From positions 1 through 64,000 of the forward strand of contig RDXX01000019.1 in the NCBI GenBank assembly GCA_004292955.1: 64,000 nucleotides of DNA, in the 5' to 3' direction. The notes under the pieces are model-generated. The model worked only from the letters and a program-made list of their open reading frames with translations. It did not search any database and was not told the origin of the DNA. Shown in pieces: positions 35,010 through 44,435 of the stretch (its first letter is position 1; each line of letters begins with the position of its first letter). The translations under genes and the position numbers were made by a program. Source of the DNA: Oscillatoriales cyanobacterium (lineage in GTDB: Bacteria; Cyanobacteriota; Cyanobacteriia; Cyanobacteriales; Microcoleaceae).

Positions 35010-35058
35010 GGGAATAGGGAATAGGGAATAGGGAATAGGGCATAGGGCATAGGGCATA
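35010..35058. repeat. Heptamer array GGGAATA x4 then GGGCATA x3
   Basis: Seven 7-base units with a single variant base separating two homogeneous blocks, as expected from stepwise slippage after a point change. Confidence 0.92.
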
Positions 35059-35232
35059 CCTCACTTTTTTGAGAACCGCTATAGGTGCGTCGCTATCAGA
35101 TTGTCGATATGCAAGTCAGAGATTTTGGGTGGCGACGCACCCTACTAACTGCTATCCGATTTCGTAAGGAAAAATTAGATCCTGCTGATTCGTGAAGTTG
35201 TACAGGAAGCTATTGCCGCTGGCTATCTAAGT

Positions 35233-35418
35233 TTGGAAGCGGAAAATCAAATGCAGCATCTTTTTGCCTCAGCCAAGTGGGATTTGGAAGATTTGAATGC
35301 TTTTATGAGTTTGCAGTTAGCATCTATGGCTTGTCGCGTCAAACAAGAGTCTTTGGAATTGAGTAATTTGCGCGATTTATCGGAAAAAAATCTTACTCAA
35401 ACAATAGGGGAACACTAA
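35233..35418 (+). CDS. Small hypothetical protein, start uncertain
   Basis: The frame is open from 35179 (after TAG) to 35418 and reads LLIREVVQEAIAAGYLSLEA then ENQMQHLF and FMSLQLASMACRVKQESLEL. It looks like real helical protein sequence and resembles short hypothetical proteins of filamentous cyanobacteria. The only conventional start is TTG at 35233, which would cut off the first helix, so the 5' end may have been lost. Confidence 0.4.
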   Translation: MEAENQMQHLFASAKWDLEDLNAFMSLQLASMACRVKQESLELSNLRDLSEKNLTQTIGEH

Positions 35419-35460
35419 TGCGCTTCAATTGAAAAACGCATTAGTGAATATTTTTTCTGC

Positions 35461-36519
35461 TTAAATTGTGGCGAGACGATCGCCCTCGGGCGGATATTTG
35501 ATGTTTGTCACACTTTGAGTGTGCGAGTTGGGGGTTGCACCGCCGTAATAGTCTAAATACCACTCTACAAATTGATGGATGCCTTGTTCTATCGGGGTAC
35601 TAGGCTTAAACCCTACATCCGCCATCAAATCATCTACATCTGCATAGGTAGAAGGTACATCACCAGGCTGCATTGGTAACAAATTTTTAACCGCTTTTTT
35701 GCCCATTGCCGTTTCAACTACTTCAATAAATGCCAGCAATTCCACTGGGGAATTATTGCCAATATTGTAAATTTTATAGGGAACGGTGCTTGATGTTTCT
35801 GAATTGGATTGAGGAGGCTTTTCCATGACTCGCACAACTCCTTCAATGACATCATCAATATAAGTGAAGTCGCGCTGCATTTTGCCGAAATTGTAAACAT
35901 CAATGGGTTTGTTTTCCGCGATCGCCTTTACGAACTTAAAATATGCCATATCCGGTCGTCCCCAAGCCCCATACACTGTAAAAAAGCGTAATCCCGTCAT
36001 TGGCAAGTTGTACAAGTGGCTGTAGGAATGAGCCATCAATTCGTTAGCTTTTTTTGTGGCGGCGTAAAGCGATATGGGATGATCCACATTATCGCTAACA
36101 GCAAAGGGAATCTTGGTATTATTGCCATAAACGGAACTGGAAGAAGCAAAGACTAAATGTTTGATTTTGCTGTGACGACAACCTTCTAAGATATTCAAAA
36201 ATCCCATTAGGTTGCTGTCTGCATAAGCATGGGGATTTTCCAGGGAATAGCGCACACCAGCTTGGGCTGCGAGGTGGACAACTCGGTCAAATGTTTGATT
36301 TTGGAAGAGTTGGGATACTAAAGTGCGATCGCTCAAATCTAACTGCTGAAAAGTAAATTCTGAATGCGGCTGGAGTTGAGCCAAACGCGCTTTTTTGAGA
36401 TTGACATCATAATAGTCATTTAAGTTGTCTATACCGTAAACCTGTTCACCTTGGGACAATAATCTTTGGGCTAAATGGTACCCTATAAAGCCTGCTGCGC
36501 CTGTGACTAAAATTTTCAT
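35461..36519 (-). CDS. UDP-glucuronate 4-epimerase-like NAD-dependent epimerase
   Basis: 352 residues. A short-chain dehydrogenase fold with GAAGFIGYHL for NAD at the N-terminus and the catalytic SLYAATKKANELMAHSY (YxxxK). GIDNLNDYYDVNLKKARL and the overall length match UDP-glucuronate 4-epimerases, which make UDP-galacturonate. It is the last gene of a long minus-strand polysaccharide cluster whose first gene is ugd, the enzyme that makes UDP-glucuronate, so substrate supply fits. Confidence 0.93.
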   Translation of the reverse strand: MKILVTGAAGFIGYHLAQRLLSQGEQVYGIDNLNDYYDVNLKKARLAQLQPHSEFTFQQLDLSDRTLVSQLFQNQTFDRVVHLAAQAGVRYSLENPHAYADSNLMGFLNILEGCRHSKIKHLVFASSSSVYGNNTKIPFAVSDNVDHPISLYAATKKANELMAHSYSHLYNLPMTGLRFFTVYGAWGRPDMAYFKFVKAIAENKPIDVYNFGKMQRDFTYIDDVIEGVVRVMEKPPQSNSETSSTVPYKIYNIGNNSPVELLAFIEVVETAMGKKAVKNLLPMQPGDVPSTYADVDDLMADVGFKPSTPIEQGIHQFVEWYLDYYGGATPNSHTQSVTNIKYPPEGDRLATI

Positions 36520-36557
36520 TGTGGGTAATTGGTGATGGAAATAATTTCAAGGGATCT

Positions 36558-37718
36558 CTAACTAATTTGACCGGAGAGATTCATCGCTTGCAATACAGGA
36601 TATTTCGCGGAAGCAGGATAGTGTAAAATGTTGATAGTTCCGGGTTGAACCTTGAGAGATTCCTGTTGAATTGGCAAGCCTAAAACTTGATTTAATGCTC
36701 CCTGAATTTCGCCAATTTCGGCAACAACTAATCCGGTACAAAGAGAGGAAGTTTCGCGCGATCGCCCAGAAATTGTCTGATGCCAAGTCTGCATGAATTT
36801 TTCGGTTGAGATGGATAACTGCACTGTGGGCTGGGAACACGATCGAATTAGTTTTTCTGCCATTTGTGCGGAATTGGCTCCCTCACTGTTAAGGCAAAAA
36901 TTGAGAGGGCTTTTCTCGATAATTCTGGCAATACTGTCGATATAAACGTCTTTTTCACTGTCTGCGGGTACTAGCAACAAACGCAGTCCTTGTTTGCCTT
37001 CTTTCAGTTTAGGTAAAATTTCTCCTAAATGATTTGTCAAATTCATCGCTTCTAATTCAGCCTGATATTCTGCACCAACAAAACTCAGAATGCTAATCCC
37101 ACAATTAGACTGCTGTAGGGTATGAAAGTCTTGACATTTCATCCCGATCGCGGTACTGATTAATGCTTTGATTGTCCCGCCGTGAGTGACAATTAAGATT
37201 GTTTTACCAGCATATTTTGGCAGAATATCAGCCCAAAAATTTTGAGCTTGGCGGTAGAGATTTTGGACTGGAAAATTTTGTGGTTTGACTAAAGTGGTAA
37301 CTGAATTGCTACCGGAGGAATTATCCTCAGTTTCAGCAGACATCTGAAATTCGTGAGGGCGTTCTCTCCAACAGCGGTAATCTTCAGCAAGGTGTTCTCG
37401 AACGTATTTGAATGATAAACCATTCCAAGCGGGTAAGTCAATTTCTTTTAAGTTTTCATGGATGTGCAATTCTGGGTGACTGTCGGCTATAGTTGCGATC
37501 GCACTTAAAATCTCGCTAGTTGTCTCTCTAGCGCGCTGAAGTGGGCTGCTGTAAACAAAATCTATGGGAATGGTGCTTAAAGAAAGTCCTGTTTGATAGG
37601 CGGTTAAACGACCTTTTTCAGTTAGGAAAGAATCGTCGCAGCAGCCTTGATAAAGTCCTTGCTGATTATAAATACTTTGACCGTGACGGACGAGGATAAC
37701 GCGAGTTGTATTGTTCAT
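36558..37718 (-). CDS. Histidine phosphatase family protein with a C-terminal extension
   Basis: 386 residues. The N-terminal ~215 residues are a phosphoglycerate-mutase-like phosphatase with the phosphohistidine in VILVRHGQSIYNQQG, SSPLQRARETTSEI and the second histidine in LIVTHGGTIKALIS. The C-terminal ~170 residues (VPADSEKDVYIDSIARIIEK onwards) are an extra domain I do not recognise; cyanobacterial proteins of this form are common. The substrate is unknown. It lies 38 bases upstream of the epimerase gene and probably shares its transcript. Confidence 0.9.
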   Translation of the reverse strand: MNNTTRVILVRHGQSIYNQQGLYQGCCDDSFLTEKGRLTAYQTGLSLSTIPIDFVYSSPLQRARETTSEILSAIATIADSHPELHIHENLKEIDLPAWNGLSFKYVREHLAEDYRCWRERPHEFQMSAETEDNSSGSNSVTTLVKPQNFPVQNLYRQAQNFWADILPKYAGKTILIVTHGGTIKALISTAIGMKCQDFHTLQQSNCGISILSFVGAEYQAELEAMNLTNHLGEILPKLKEGKQGLRLLLVPADSEKDVYIDSIARIIEKSPLNFCLNSEGANSAQMAEKLIRSCSQPTVQLSISTEKFMQTWHQTISGRSRETSSLCTGLVVAEIGEIQGALNQVLGLPIQQESLKVQPGTINILHYPASAKYPVLQAMNLSGQIS

Positions 37719-37728
37719 GATTGTAATG

Positions 37729-37753
37729 AAGGAAGAAGGAAGAAGGAATAAGG
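37729..37753. repeat. Heptamer array AAGGAAG
   Basis: Three and a half 7-base units between the porin and phosphatase genes, with one unit changed to AAGGAAT. Confidence 0.85.
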
Positions 37754-37781
37754 AAGTTTTTTACTTTTTTATTGGTTATTC

Positions 37782-39587
37782 TCAAAAACTAAAAGTTGTG
37801 CGTAAAGTACCGATGTAAATTGGATCATTATTGCTGTTATGTTCTGGATTAGTTATCGCCAACAAACCCAAAGTTACTGCTAGATTATCTGTTAATTGCC
37901 TCCGATAAAATGCTTCTAAATGCAGTGATGTGTCCGAGTCGATATATTCTCGATCGTCTTCGATAAAATCGCTGTTTATTACTTTAGGTTGTTGGCCTAT
38001 AACTATGCCTCCTACACTATCTTCTGAACCCAAATTGGGGAAGGCTAAAGTTACCGCCCAGTTAAACATACTAGCTTGAGGTCGATCGCGCAAATCAAGG
38101 GCCTGGGCGCGGGTATATCCCACCCAACCTCCGGCTGTGACTTGGCGACTGAGTTTGACAGTGGATTGAATGCCGAAGGAATTGGCTGCAATTGCATCGC
38201 TTTCGCCGTCAAAAGGATCATTTGCCCGATCGCTCCCTGTTCCCGTATCCAGGCTATTATAAGAACGGACGTAGGTTAAACCAACTCCGATATTATTAGT
38301 TGGACGGAGAGTTAATTGGGCGATCGCACCATAAGCTGCTTTCCCGAAACCAATTGCCGGATCATTTACTTTATCAGCCACAAATCCGACATCTAAACTA
38401 ACATTTTTACTAACAGCATAACTCACTCCAACACCGCTACCTTCGCCGTGACGATAGATCGGATTTCGCTGTCCAAAACGGGATACCGCACCCCGACTGC
38501 TGCCGCTTAAATTAGGATTAAGAGTATCAGTATAGTCGTTGAGACTGCCGCCGACAGCTTCCACATAAACTACGGCTTGATTGTTGATGGGAAACCGATA
38601 TTCTAATCGACTGAGTTCAAATTGATTTTTGCTTTCGCCTTGAAAACTCAAATTAGCCATGTCTGTTCCCGCAGCGTCGCTAACTTTAGGAATGTTGTTA
38701 GCTTGCAGTCTCGTTCTGAGTCGATCTTTCCCCGTAAAACTCGTGTCAAAATTCAATCTGACTCGATAGCCAAAAGTAAGATTACTATCAACATCACCTT
38801 CACCATCTGCCTTTTCATTTCCCTCAACTCCAATAACTCCTAACAGCGCCTCTCCTTCCAATTTGGTAGTAGTTGAAAATTGCTGCACGGCATCTAAACG
38901 TTGTGACAAAGTTTCGATTCTACCCCGCAAACTTGCCAACTCTCCCTGGAATTCTGTTTGCAGTTTACTCAGAATTTCCAAGTCTTCGCGGGTGATTAAA
39001 TTAGCAGTATTAGTCCCAATTTGCTGATTTAGGCGATCGAGGGCTGCATTCAAAGCTGCGGCAAATTCGTAGCGGGTTAAAGCACGATTGCCACGAAAAG
39101 TGCGATCGGGATATCCGACAATTAACCCGTAACGTTCTACCAAAGATTGAAGGGCTTGAAATGCCCAATCCGTAGGTTTAACATCGGATAATTCGGAGAC
39201 GGAGGTAATGTTTGCTAAAGATTCATCCTTTCGTGTTTCCTTCATTTCTGAGTCCACGAAGGTGGACTTTGTTTGTGTAGATGCGGTTTCAACCGCCGAT
39301 TCTATTTGTGCGGTTTCAACCGCCGATTCTATTTGTGTAGATGGGTTTTCAACCGATGATTCTATTGGTGTAGATGGGTTTTCAACCGATGATTCTATTT
39401 GTGCAGTTTCAACCGATGATTCTATTTGTGCAGTTTCAACCACCGACTCCGATCTAACTTGATTGAGAGAAATTTGACTATTAGTGATAGAAGATAAATC
39501 GCCATCTATCTCAGCCAACTCGCTGGCATAAACCGGAGTAGCTGTCGTCAAAGCAATTAGAATAACTACGGAAAATTGAGAAACCAT
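37782..39587 (-). CDS. Iron uptake porin (SLH domain plus cyanobacterial outer-membrane barrel)
   Basis: 601 residues. A signal peptide (VVILIALTTATPVYAS) is followed by a repetitive linker (residues ~45-110) of ETAQIESSV-type units, then one SLH domain (VKPTDWAFQALQSLVERYGL through RALTRYEFAAALNAALDRL) that anchors to peptidoglycan-linked polymer, a coiled coil (~185-235), and a ~360-residue beta barrel ending in F (TLRTTFSF). This is the Slr1841-type cyanobacterial porin family, implicated in iron and inorganic ion uptake. The repetitive linker is unusual and appears derived from an interspersed palindromic repeat (see findings). Confidence 0.93.
   Translation of the reverse strand: MVSQFSVVILIALTTATPVYASELAEIDGDLSSITNSQISLNQVRSESVVETAQIESSVETAQIESSVENPSTPIESSVENPSTQIESAVETAQIESAVETASTQTKSTFVDSEMKETRKDESLANITSVSELSDVKPTDWAFQALQSLVERYGLIVGYPDRTFRGNRALTRYEFAAALNAALDRLNQQIGTNTANLITREDLEILSKLQTEFQGELASLRGRIETLSQRLDAVQQFSTTTKLEGEALLGVIGVEGNEKADGEGDVDSNLTFGYRVRLNFDTSFTGKDRLRTRLQANNIPKVSDAAGTDMANLSFQGESKNQFELSRLEYRFPINNQAVVYVEAVGGSLNDYTDTLNPNLSGSSRGAVSRFGQRNPIYRHGEGSGVGVSYAVSKNVSLDVGFVADKVNDPAIGFGKAAYGAIAQLTLRPTNNIGVGLTYVRSYNSLDTGTGSDRANDPFDGESDAIAANSFGIQSTVKLSRQVTAGGWVGYTRAQALDLRDRPQASMFNWAVTLAFPNLGSEDSVGGIVIGQQPKVINSDFIEDDREYIDSDTSLHLEAFYRRQLTDNLAVTLGLLAITNPEHNSNNDPIYIGTLRTTFSF
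39251..39445. repeat. Repeat-derived linker inside the porin gene
   Basis: 39251-39299 matches intergenic 42959-43007 at 41 of 49 positions. It is followed by about six further imperfect 24-30 base units containing TTTCAACCGnnGATTCTATT, which encode the ETAQIESSVE / NPSTPIESSVE repeats of the porin. Confidence 0.85.
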
Positions 39588-39739
39588 GAGTAAAATAAAA
39601 ACGGCAATAATTCAAGATAGAAAATTCACATTTACCGAAAATAATTGGTTGAAAGCCTCTCCCTTTGAGGGAGACATAAAAACCAGACTATTCATTACTC
39701 CAATCCTCTTCCTTTTAGGTAGAAGTTGCTCTCAAACTG

Positions 39740-39767
39740 TCAACTGTCAACTGTCAACTGTCAACTG
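39740..39767. repeat. Heptamer tandem repeat TCAACTG x4
   Basis: Four perfect 7-base units between the porin and ABC transporter genes. It is the complement of the CAGTTGA array at 46925. Confidence 0.95.
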
Positions 39768-39776
39768 TTGAACGCA

Positions 39777-41627
39777 TTAACGGGAAATAGCAAAGGAATC
39801 CGCTTCATCCGGCAAATTATTGCCGGCAGATTGTACAGCATACATTGCTGCGTATTTGTCGCCCAAACGTAGCAGTTCAGAATGAGCACCCTGTTCCAAA
39901 ACTTTGCCACCTTCAATATACAGAATTGTGTCAGCTTGTTCGGCTGCTTTCAAATTGTGAGTAATCCAAAAAGTCGTGCAATTCTGAGTCAATCTTTCCA
40001 AGGCTTCGCTAACCTCACGTTCGTTTTCTTGGTCTAAACCAGTTGTCGGTTCGTCTAAAATGACGATCGGAGATTGACGCACAGCCGCACGAGCGATCGC
40101 AATTCGCTGCCTTTGTCCCCCCGAAAGCGTCGATCCTCGTTCTCCTAAAATAGTATCGTAGCCGAGAGGTAATGCTTCGATAAAATCGTGAGCATTAGCC
40201 AAACGGGAGGCCGCTTCAATTTCAGCATCAGTTGCATTCAAACATCCGTAAGCAATATTATCCTTGACGCTGACAGCAAACAAAACACTCTCTTGTAACA
40301 CGATACTAATCTGTTGTCGCAACGAATCAACTTTGTATTCGCGCAAGTCATGTCCATCAATTAAAATGCCTCCTTCCACAGGATCGTAAAGCCGAAGTAA
40401 CAGACTGACTAAACTCGATTTGCCACCGCCAGAAGGCCCGACTAAAGCAACTTGCTGACCTGCTTTTATTTGAAAACTCATGTTTTGCAAAATCACTTTT
40501 TCCGCATCATAAGCAAACATTACATTTTTAAATTCAACTCCACCTCGGAAACGTGGTGCTGTCACTGTACCCCGCAAATCGCGAATTTCGGGTACCGTAT
40601 CAAGGAGGTCGATAATCCGTTCTCCCGAAGCCGTGGCTTTAGAAATTTGGGCGGTATATTTTGCCAACTGCCGCATCGGTTTAAATGCTGTTTTGAGGTA
40701 ATTAATGAATACCAATAATTCCCCAGGTGAAACCATTTTATCCAGCACTAATTGCACGCCACGCCATAAAATTATAGCTGTTGCAACTGCAACCAACATC
40801 TCTACAGTTCGCTCCAATCCCGCTGCTAGTTTTTGCGATTCTGCTCCTTCATGTAAGCTTTTTTGGTTGTCTTTATTAAAGGAACTTTCTAACATTCCTT
40901 GGAGCGAAAGAGCTTGCACTACTTTAATGGCACCCATTGCTTCGGCGGCGGTGGCGGCCATCGCTCCTTCGCGCTTGCGCTGCTTGCGAGCTACTTTTTG
41001 AATCTGCTTGGAAAGGTGAGCGGAAACGAGGATAAATAGCGGAAAAACTGCGATCGCAATTATCGCCAATTCCCAATTCATCCACAGCATCACCCCCAGC
41101 ATTCCCGTGAGTGTAAAAATATTGGTAAATAGTGGCAGTGCTGCGGTGACAGTAGCTTCACGAATGCGCTCTACATCGTAGGTAACGCGGGTAATTAAAT
41201 CCCCACTTTTAGCTTTACTATGAAATGACAAAGAAAGCCGTTGCAAGTGACTGTAAAGAGTCCCCCGAATTTCGGTCATGATGTGAGTAGCAGCTAAAGC
41301 CATGCCGATCGTACTAATATAAGCGCAAGCGGCCCGCAAAGCTGCGATCGCCACAATTGCCACAGCGATGACTGTTAACAACTCAATGGTGCTGAGATTT
41401 CTAATAATTGGAAATGTTTGAGAAGCGGTTTCAAATCCCGACAGCAGAATGTAGTCAAAGATTATTTTCAGAGGCCAAGGTTCTAGCAAACGAAAGGCCG
41501 TTTCAGCGATTAGTGCTAAAAATGAAATTAAAAGCAAAACCTTTTGATGGCGAATCTGTGGCCAGAACTTTTGGATAATTCGTCCCAGTCCGGGTATAGT
41601 TTCTTTAACACTTTTAGTTTCCGGCAT
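39777..41627 (-). CDS. ABC transporter, fused permease and ATPase (MsbA/flippase type)
   Basis: 616 residues. Six membrane helices in residues ~30-330, then an ATPase domain with Walker A LVGPSGGGKSSLV, signature LSGGQRQRIAIARA and Walker B PIVILDEPTTGLD followed by the switch histidine WITHNLKAA. A half-transporter that works as a homodimer. In the middle of a glycosyltransferase cluster it most likely flips a lipid-linked saccharide or glycolipid across the cytoplasmic membrane, though a peptide or lipid substrate cannot be excluded. Confidence 0.93.
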   Translation of the reverse strand: MPETKSVKETIPGLGRIIQKFWPQIRHQKVLLLISFLALIAETAFRLLEPWPLKIIFDYILLSGFETASQTFPIIRNLSTIELLTVIAVAIVAIAALRAACAYISTIGMALAATHIMTEIRGTLYSHLQRLSLSFHSKAKSGDLITRVTYDVERIREATVTAALPLFTNIFTLTGMLGVMLWMNWELAIIAIAVFPLFILVSAHLSKQIQKVARKQRKREGAMAATAAEAMGAIKVVQALSLQGMLESSFNKDNQKSLHEGAESQKLAAGLERTVEMLVAVATAIILWRGVQLVLDKMVSPGELLVFINYLKTAFKPMRQLAKYTAQISKATASGERIIDLLDTVPEIRDLRGTVTAPRFRGGVEFKNVMFAYDAEKVILQNMSFQIKAGQQVALVGPSGGGKSSLVSLLLRLYDPVEGGILIDGHDLREYKVDSLRQQISIVLQESVLFAVSVKDNIAYGCLNATDAEIEAASRLANAHDFIEALPLGYDTILGERGSTLSGGQRQRIAIARAAVRQSPIVILDEPTTGLDQENEREVSEALERLTQNCTTFWITHNLKAAEQADTILYIEGGKVLEQGAHSELLRLGDKYAAMYAVQSAGNNLPDEADSFAISR

Positions 41628-41721
41628 TTTAGAGTCCTTGAAATGATGAATTGTGCAATTTTATCTCCCTTTTGATAGATGCTGAAAAAACTAGATTGGT
41701 TGGGTAGTTCGCTTATCCGAC

Positions 41722-41855
41722 AGTCCGCCAGGGAATGAATTCCCTGGCTCATAGCTAAAGTCCTCTGAAGAGGACTAATGAGTTGAAAATTATTCTTCTC
41801 AGTCCTCTTTAGAGGACTTTCGCTTTGAGGCAGGGGTTTAAACCCCTGGCGGACT
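41722..41855. repeat. 134-bp interspersed element made of four palindromes
   Basis: Outer ends AGTCCGCC (41722) and GGCGGACT (41848) are complementary. Inside are GGGAATGAATTCCC, AGTCCTCTGAAGAGGACT, AGTCCTCTTTAGAGGACT and GGGGTTTAAACCCC, each self-complementary. It occupies the spacer between two glycan genes. Confidence 0.85.
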
Positions 41856-41879
41856 ACTGGAGAGCAAATTTGACTATTC

Positions 41880-42938
41880 TTACAAAACAGAAGATGCTGC
41901 TTCCAAAACCTGCGATCGCTCCGGTTGTAATACCTTAACTTCCACTTTACGATCGCCCGTTCGATCGAACCGAGAAGTAATATAACGGTTGATTGTGCGA
42001 TCGACTGAAATAAACATTTTTTCCAACAGCGGATTGCGATTTCCGAAGGCAATTTTGCGTACAAAAGGTCGAACAATCGCCTGATGGCGGCGCTGTCCCA
42101 ATCTGCTGTAGCGCTTTTTGAAATACTTGTCTTCAGTCAGATTCCATTTAGTGCGGAAATGTTCCAAACTTGCCACTTCCCAAGCATCGCTCCAGCGTAG
42201 CATGAAAAAGGAAAAATCAGACCATTGCAGCGGACCAGGAACGTAAGTAACTACCGAGTCAGTTTCGCAATAAATAGTGCCGCCCGCATTCGTCACACTC
42301 ATGCAGAAATCAATGTGTTCGCGCGTGCTCAGCAACGCTTCATCTAGTTTGCCGATGCGAGTAAATATTTCGGTGCGGACTAACATACAGTGAAATTCGG
42401 CAAATTCGCACTGGCTTCTGTGGAGTTGTTCGCGCACTTCAGCCACCGGACGATTGACGAAATGATGTTTTTCATGTACCTTCCGCTTGACTTTAGTTTT
42501 GCCCGGTTTTTGTTCCAAGACAATCCGCGCTTCTCCTCCCGCTAAATGGATGGTTTCATGCAGTGGATTGCCGATGCAGGTGAGGGGACAAACGACAGAG
42601 GCTTTGGTTTCGGTGGCACATTCCAAAAGGCGATCGAGCCAGCCGGGAGTGACAACAACGTCGTTGTCAATGAACAGCACGTATTCAGTTTCAACTCGAT
42701 CTAAAGCGAGATTTCTAGCTTCATTGGGCGCTAAATAAGTTTCTGTCCGCAATAGTTGAAAGCCTTTTTCTTTTGCCTGTAATTCCAAATATTGCTGTAT
42801 CATTGATGGTGAGTTGCCATCAACATATATTAGGGAAAACGGCGTTTCTGTATGTTCGTACAGACTTTCTAAAGACTCGCGAGAGTAACTAAAACGTTCG
42901 CGGGGTGAGACAACGATCGTAACTTTTGGTGATATCAC
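41880..42938 (-). CDS. Glycosyltransferase family 2
   Basis: 352 residues. A GT-A domain with KVTIVVSPRERFSYSRESL, YVDGNSPS and the metal-binding VLFIDNDVVVTPGWLD near residue 95. The C-terminal third (after SDFSFFMLRWSDAWEVASLE) lacks membrane helices, so it is a soluble or peripheral transferase. It is part of the ugd-epimerase polysaccharide cluster. Confidence 0.92.
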   Translation of the reverse strand: MISPKVTIVVSPRERFSYSRESLESLYEHTETPFSLIYVDGNSPSMIQQYLELQAKEKGFQLLRTETYLAPNEARNLALDRVETEYVLFIDNDVVVTPGWLDRLLECATETKASVVCPLTCIGNPLHETIHLAGGEARIVLEQKPGKTKVKRKVHEKHHFVNRPVAEVREQLHRSQCEFAEFHCMLVRTEIFTRIGKLDEALLSTREHIDFCMSVTNAGGTIYCETDSVVTYVPGPLQWSDFSFFMLRWSDAWEVASLEHFRTKWNLTEDKYFKKRYSRLGQRRHQAIVRPFVRKIAFGNRNPLLEKMFISVDRTINRYITSRFDRTGDRKVEVKVLQPERSQVLEAASSVL

Positions 42939-42958
42939 AGTGGTAACTCCTATTCTTC

Positions 42959-43007
42959 AGTCCGCGCAGGCGGACTTCGTTTGTGTAGTAGCGATTTCAA
43001 TCGCCGA
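42959..43007. repeat. Interspersed two-stem palindrome, intergenic copy
   Basis: Two adjacent hairpins, AGTCCGCGCAGGCGGACT and GCGATTTCAATCGC, are separated by TCGTTTGTGTAGTA. A related copy lies within the porin gene at 39251-39299 with paired (compensatory) base changes in both stems. Confidence 0.85.
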
Positions 43008-43040
43008 GTAATCAAAGCAAAAACAAACTCAGATTTGCCA

Positions 43041-44282
43041 TTAAATGCTGTTAGTAAGAGCAAACTTTTGGCTGATACTATTAGTGGCGATAATTGGCTT
43101 GGATGACTCTAAAACTTCCTGATAAACGGTTTGCCAATTAGCTTGTTCGACAGCGGGATTTAGGTGTTCGATCGCCTTTTTTCTAGCAACTAAGCCGAGT
43201 TTTTGTCGCAGTTCGGGTTTGAGGGCAAGTTGTCGCAAAGCAACTGCTAATTCTGCTGCTGAACCTGGATTGACTAACAGTGCATCCACCTCGTTTTCCA
43301 GAATGTCGCCGATCGCATCTACCTTTGTACCCACGATCGCCTTTCCTGCTAACATTGCCTCTAACATGGCGTTGGGACAGCCATCGTGCAGGGAAGGAAT
43401 GGCAAAAATATCGATAATTGGCAGGTAAGCAAGGGCCGTTTCTCGGCTGACAAGTCCAGTGATAATCAGCCGATCGCCCAATCCGCTGTTTTGCACTTCT
43501 TGCTGCCAGTAATCCCGTTCGCGATCGGCAAAATCCCCGATTAAAAGCAGCGTTAAATCAACGTCGGCGCTGATTTTGCCGCAAGCTTCCATCAAATATT
43601 CGATGCCCTTCTTGTCGCGAAAACGACCAACTGAGCCGATGACAGTGCCCCGCAATTCACCGGGCACAACAGGAGCCGACAGTTGGGTAAAGTCGATCGC
43701 ACCGATCGAATTCCAAAACGCCGAAGATTTGTGCTGAATGCTGGGGGCTAAAATGCGGCCTCTCGTTTGCAAATCGCGGCTAACAAACGTTACCCAATCC
43801 GAATTTTCTAAGATCCAAACAGTTTGGCCATGCTGTTTGGCATTGAAAATATGTTTGTGCAAATCGCTACCCCGAATGCTGTTGATAACCGGCACATTTT
43901 GTTCGCGGGCTAGCAAAGTAGTAATAAAACCAGTTTCATTGATAAAAAAAGCATGAAACAGATTGTAATTGTATTTTTGATGCAAGTTTTTTAATTGAGA
44001 ATAAATCTCGCTCAAAAAATCCTGCATAATCGGCTCACTCGATCGCACAGGCGGATACAAACGGTGTACCAAAACACCATCTCGATCGACAGTTTCGATC
44101 CTCGCCCGCTGGGGTTCACCGGCCACAAACTTCCGCTGTTTGGAATGAAAAACAGCAACGTGAACTTCGTATCCCGCATCCAACATCATGTGAGCAATTC
44201 GGTGTACCGACTCTCCCACTCCACCCACTTCTGGCGGATATTCCAAACTTGCAATACAAACTTTAACTGTCATTAAATTCAC
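43041..44282 (-). CDS. Glycosyltransferase family 4 (GT-B)
   Basis: 413 residues. The N-terminal VCIASLEYPPEVGGVGESVH and the C-terminal sugar-nucleotide domain (GSVGRFRDKKGIEYLMEAC, then IPSLHDGCPNAMLEAMLAGK) are those of retaining GT-B enzymes; the E-x7-E-like pair is in the latter stretch. Soluble. It is followed, toward the window start, by the GT2 gene after about 100 bases. Confidence 0.93.
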   Translation of the reverse strand: MNLMTVKVCIASLEYPPEVGGVGESVHRIAHMMLDAGYEVHVAVFHSKQRKFVAGEPQRARIETVDRDGVLVHRLYPPVRSSEPIMQDFLSEIYSQLKNLHQKYNYNLFHAFFINETGFITTLLAREQNVPVINSIRGSDLHKHIFNAKQHGQTVWILENSDWVTFVSRDLQTRGRILAPSIQHKSSAFWNSIGAIDFTQLSAPVVPGELRGTVIGSVGRFRDKKGIEYLMEACGKISADVDLTLLLIGDFADRERDYWQQEVQNSGLGDRLIITGLVSRETALAYLPIIDIFAIPSLHDGCPNAMLEAMLAGKAIVGTKVDAIGDILENEVDALLVNPGSAAELAVALRQLALKPELRQKLGLVARKKAIEHLNPAVEQANWQTVYQEVLESSKPIIATNSISQKFALTNSI

Positions 44283-44320
44283 TCCTCAATTTGATAATTT
44301 TTGTGCTTATGCAGGGCTTC

Positions 44321-44401
44321 GATCCCCCCTAGCCCCCCTTAAGAAGGGGGGGGGCCGGAAGCAGTCAAAGTCCCCCTTCTTAAGGGGGATTTAGGGGGAT
44401 C
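44321..44401. repeat. C/G-rich interspersed inverted repeat
   Basis: Arms 44321-44350 and 44372-44401 (GATCCCCCCTAGCCCCCCTT, then AAGAAGGGGG) are complementary with a few mismatches around a 21-base loop. Each arm also contains the CCCCCTTCTTAAGGGGG palindrome. Located between two glycosyltransferase genes. Confidence 0.85.
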
Positions 44402-44435
44402 TAGACTTAGGTAAAAGCGAGATTTCCCAAGGATT

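Noticed and set aside
41528-42076. 182-residue minus-strand frame overlapping the ABC transporter and GT2 genes
   Set aside because: It runs through the four-palindrome intergenic element and antiphase parts of both genes; a shadow frame.
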